NCBI GenBank assembly: GCA_002385265.1
Contig: DGDD01000280.1
Span: 1 to 8,081, forward strand
Direction: 5' to 3'
Length of the DNA stretch: 8,081 nucleotides
Origin: Chitinophagaceae bacterium UBA3961
GTDB taxonomy: Bacteria > Bacteroidota > Bacteroidia > Chitinophagales > Chitinophagaceae
The notes under the pieces are model-generated. The model was not told where the DNA came from. It did not search any database and saw only the letters and a list, made by a program, of their open reading frames with translations. The translations under genes were made by a program, and so were the position numbers. This document shows positions 5,793 to 8,081 of this stretch, piece after piece. How positions within the stretch are numbered: position 1 is the first letter of the stretch; the number at the start of each line of letters is the position of its first letter.

Positions 5793-5936
5793 CCCCCCCC
5801 TTCTTTTTGTATCTCCTCCTTCCTCTATCCTGTATTCCCCCTGTTCTTCCTCCTGTTCTTTCTTTATATTATCCTCGCTTCCTCGTCTCCTCGTTCCTCT
5901 CCTCCCTGTTCTTTCTTTCCCTTTTCCTCGTACTTT
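5793..5936 (-). repeat. Composite purine/pyrimidine repeat, left copy
   Basis: On the plus strand this is nearly all pyrimidine, beginning with C8 (5793-5800). On the minus strand it reads as the words GAACAGGGGGAA, AAAGAAAGAACAGG and GGAACGAGGAGACGAGG. The 26 nt at 5873-5898 are the exact reverse complement of 7879-7904. It fills the upstream region of the GH20 gene, leaving only about 30 bp of ordinary sequence before the start codon. Confidence 0.5.
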
Positions 5937-5966
5937 TGAATCATCTCATCAACACTAATAGATTGT

Positions 5967-7874
5967 ATGAAAAAGACCCTCCTCGCCTTGTTTCTCCTAA
6001 TCACCCTTTCTTCCCAAGCCCAGGAACCCGCCCTTATTCCTCAACCCGTTTCCCTCGAAAAACGCGGTTCCAGCTTTGAATTGAACAAATTCACGCAAAT
6101 AGAAGTGTCGGAGAAAAATCCCGATCTGGTGCGCATGGCACGGTTTCTTTCGCAACACTTACTTACAAAAACAGGGTTTCAAATACGCGTGATCCTCGCA
6201 GGAGAACCCAAAGACAATAAAGGCACTACCATCAGTCTTTCCCTCAACCGCAAGGAAGACGCCGCCATTGGCGAGGAAGGCTATACCCTCGAAGCGTCCG
6301 GTTCTTATTCCATTATTCGCGCCAATAAGCCCGCCGGATTGTTTTATGGTATTCAAACTTTTTTACAACTGTTCCCGAAGGATATTGAAAGTGTGGAGAT
6401 GGTAAAGAAAGATTACTGGACTTGTCCCGGCGTGCGCATCACCGACTATCCCCGCTTTGGATGGCGCGGATTGATGCTCGATGTATCGCGTCATTTCTTT
6501 ACAAAAGAAGAAGTGAAGCGTTTCATTGATGATATGGTGAAATACAAGTACAATGTATTGCACTGGCATTTAACGGATGATCAAGGCTGGAGAATTGAGA
6601 TCAAGAGTTTGCCCAAACTCACGTCTGTAGGCGCTTGGCGCGTGCCGCGTGTGGGCCGCGTGAGTTATGTTACGCCTCCCAAACCCGATGAACCCCGCAC
6701 CTATGGCGGTTTCTATACACAAGACGATATCAAAGAAATTGTTCAATACGCCAAAGACCGCTTTGTAAATGTATTGCCCGAGATCGATGTGCCCGGTCAT
6801 AGTTTGGCCATGGTAGCTGCCTATCCCGAGTTGAACGGTACCCCCGGTACCTATCAAGTGAACTCTTTGGAGAAATTCATGAACTGGCATTCCGGTGGAT
6901 TCGATGCATTGGTAGACAATACCCTCAATCCTGCCAACGATACCGTTTACCAATACCTCGATAAAATTTTCGGTGAAGTAGCGCAATTGTTTCCTTTTGA
7001 ATACATCCACATGGGTGGCGACGAGTGCGCGAAAAATTTCTGGGCACAGAATGCGTCTATTAAAAAATTAATGGAGAAAGAAAATTTGAAAGACTTGCAT
7101 GAAGTGCAAAGCTATTTTGTGAAGCGACTTGGAGGCATCATCCAAAAGCACGGCAAGAAAATGATTGGTTGGGATGAGATTTTGGAAGGTGGATTGGCAG
7201 AAGGCGCGGCTGTAATGAGTTGGAGAGGCGATAAGGGAGGCATTGAAGCGGCCAAGTTGAAGCATCCGGTAGTGATGACGCCCAATCAGTTTGTATACCT
7301 CGATTTCAATCAAGGTGAAGCTTGGTTAGAACCGCCTATTTATGCCAATCTGCGCATGAAGAAGACGTATCAGTTTGAACCGGTGCCCGATGGTGTGGAT
7401 CCAAAATTCATTTTAGGAGGACAAGGTAATTTATGGACAGAGCAAGTACCCGGTTTGCGTTCGGCGCAATACATGGTATGGCCGAGAGCATTTGCCATTG
7501 CGGAGAAATTGTGGAGTCCAAAGAATGCAAAAGACTACAATCAATTTGTGAAGCGGGTAGAAGTTCATTTCGAGCGATTGGATGCTGCGCAAACCAAACA
7601 TGCCAATACCATTTACGATCCAATTATTGTAGCGAAGAAGGGTGAGAACGATAAAGTGATGATTGAACTCTCGAGTGAAATTGAAGGACTCGATATTTAC
7701 TACAGCTTCGACGAAACCCATCCCGATAATTTCTATCCCAAGTATACGGCACCGGTAGCCATTCCCTTAGATGCCATTAACTTAAAAGTAGTCGCCTACA
7801 GAAGTGGTAAACCAGTGAGCAGGCAAATTGATATTCCGGTAACGGAGTTGAAGAGGAGAGCGGGGGTGAAGTAA
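5967..7874 (+). CDS. Secreted beta-N-acetylhexosaminidase, GH20 family
   Basis: The enzyme (635 residues) hydrolyses terminal non-reducing GlcNAc or GalNAc from chitin oligomers, glycans or glycosaminoglycan fragments. A signal peptide (1 to about 18, MKKTLLALFLLITLSSQA) gives the start and sends it to the periplasm or outward. An N-terminal GH20b-type domain spans about 20-153. The catalytic barrel follows: FGWRGLMLDVSRHFF with substrate-binding Arg167, HWHLTDDQGWRIE at 199-211, PEIDVPGHS at 271-279, and HMGGDE at 348-353, whose Asp352-Glu353 is the catalytic pair of substrate-assisted catalysis. GGQGNLWTE at 484-492 supplies the active-site Trp490. The C-terminal part from about 553 resembles a chitobiase/hexosaminidase C-terminal beta-sandwich (YYSFDETHP). 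All key residues are present and the length is normal, so the enzyme should be active. It stands alone, with no susCD pair in view. The stop lies 4 nt from a flanking repeat and no terminator is seen. Confidence 0.5.
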   Translation: MKKTLLALFLLITLSSQAQEPALIPQPVSLEKRGSSFELNKFTQIEVSEKNPDLVRMARFLSQHLLTKTGFQIRVILAGEPKDNKGTTISLSLNRKEDAAIGEEGYTLEASGSYSIIRANKPAGLFYGIQTFLQLFPKDIESVEMVKKDYWTCPGVRITDYPRFGWRGLMLDVSRHFFTKEEVKRFIDDMVKYKYNVLHWHLTDDQGWRIEIKSLPKLTSVGAWRVPRVGRVSYVTPPKPDEPRTYGGFYTQDDIKEIVQYAKDRFVNVLPEIDVPGHSLAMVAAYPELNGTPGTYQVNSLEKFMNWHSGGFDALVDNTLNPANDTVYQYLDKIFGEVAQLFPFEYIHMGGDECAKNFWAQNASIKKLMEKENLKDLHEVQSYFVKRLGGIIQKHGKKMIGWDEILEGGLAEGAAVMSWRGDKGGIEAAKLKHPVVMTPNQFVYLDFNQGEAWLEPPIYANLRMKKTYQFEPVPDGVDPKFILGGQGNLWTEQVPGLRSAQYMVWPRAFAIAEKLWSPKNAKDYNQFVKRVEVHFERLDAAQTKHANTIYDPIIVAKKGENDKVMIELSSEIEGLDIYYSFDETHPDNFYPKYTAPVAIPLDAINLKVVAYRSGKPVSRQIDIPVTELKRRAGVK

Positions 7875-7876
7875 GA

Positions 7877-8081
7877 GCAGGAACGAGGAGACGAGGAAGC
7901 GAGGAACGTGGAAAGATAGAGAAAGAACAGGGGGAGGAACAGGGGGGAATGAACGAGGAGACGAGGAAGCGAGGAACAACAGAGAAAGAACAGGGGGAAA
8001 ACGGGAACGAGGAAGGAGGAAAGACAGATTACAGGACAGCGCTGCGTTTTCGCTGCGAACGCTGCGCCGCTGCGGTAATGA
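7877..8081 (+). repeat. Composite purine repeat, right copy, continuing past window edge
   Basis: A 27-nt unit beginning GAACGAGGAGACGAGGAAGC occurs exactly at 7881-7907 and 7951-7977. Each copy is followed by AGAGAAAGAACAGGGGGA (7918-7935 and 7981-7998). Then come GGAAGGAGGAAAG, ATTACAGGACAG, and a GCTGCGTTTTCGCTGCG block ending in GCTGCGGTAATGA. The order of words mirrors, in inverted orientation, the region from 5936 back to 5681 on the other side of the GH20 gene. No coding frame in it looks real. Confidence 0.5.

Noticed and set aside
5614..5800. G7 and C8 tracts as phase-variable switches
   Set aside because: They lie in intergenic repeats about 170 bp or more from any start codon and not between recognisable promoter elements, so a switching role is unsupported.
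5934..5966. Bacteroidota-like promoter (TTTTG and TAGATTGT) for GH20
   Set aside because: The -7-like element would touch the start codon and fits the consensus only in part; no leader would remain.
5489..6079. Plus-strand open frames upstream of and overlapping the GH20 start
   Set aside because: They run through repeat DNA or overlap the GH20 signal peptide in another frame, with no recognisable protein features.
7879..7998. CRISPR-like array because of repeated 27-nt units
   Set aside because: There are only two full units, the intervening DNA is itself repeated purine-rich sequence, and no cas genes are present.

Overview
The window looks like a piece of a Bacteroidota chromosome, probably near Chitinophagales/Sphingobacteriales. 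This rests on three things: start codons that lack convincing Shine-Dalgarno sequences, protein styles typical of the phylum (a secreted GH20 hexosaminidase, a two-domain UspA protein, an unnamed four-helix membrane protein), and intergenic DNA crowded with word-like dispersed repeats. The placement is by style only; no rRNA or other marker gene is present.

Left part (1 to about 4280), an AT-rich accessory block with every gene on the minus strand. Read in transcription order (right to left) it holds a DUF4430 (beta-grasp-like) protein, then a PhnD-type phosphonate/phosphate-binding-like protein that has no signal peptide, then a small membrane protein, then a SIR2-domain protein cut by the left edge. 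The first two genes are 9 nt apart and in the same reading frame. The SIR2 protein resembles the NADase subunit of anti-phage defence systems and is not in the default search for a complete reading frame because its end lies outside the window. Intergenic DNA here carries short repeats that recur between the genes: a 16-nt word at 1361 and 2612, a 60-bp repeat at 1432 and 4219, and a nested palindrome just upstream of SIR2. The layout (single genes or short operons in one orientation, separated by related non-coding elements) resembles a cassette array or defence island, but no integrase or transposase is visible.

Middle (4280 to 5543): about 400 bp without a recognisable gene, then a convincing intrinsic terminator and a two-domain universal stress protein on the minus strand.

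Right part (5544 to 8081): a secreted beta-N-acetylhexosaminidase (GH20) on the plus strand with higher G+C by eye. It is bracketed by two inverted copies of a composite repeat region made of the same words in the same order (a GAACGAGGAGACGAGG-type purine-rich block, then GAACAGGGGG words, then CAGGAT words, then a GCTGCG-type block). The right copy runs into the window edge.

The most interesting content is the SIR2 gene with its missing downstream partner, the DUF4430 plus cytosolic binding-protein pair, and the layered repeats around both the accessory genes and the GH20 gene.
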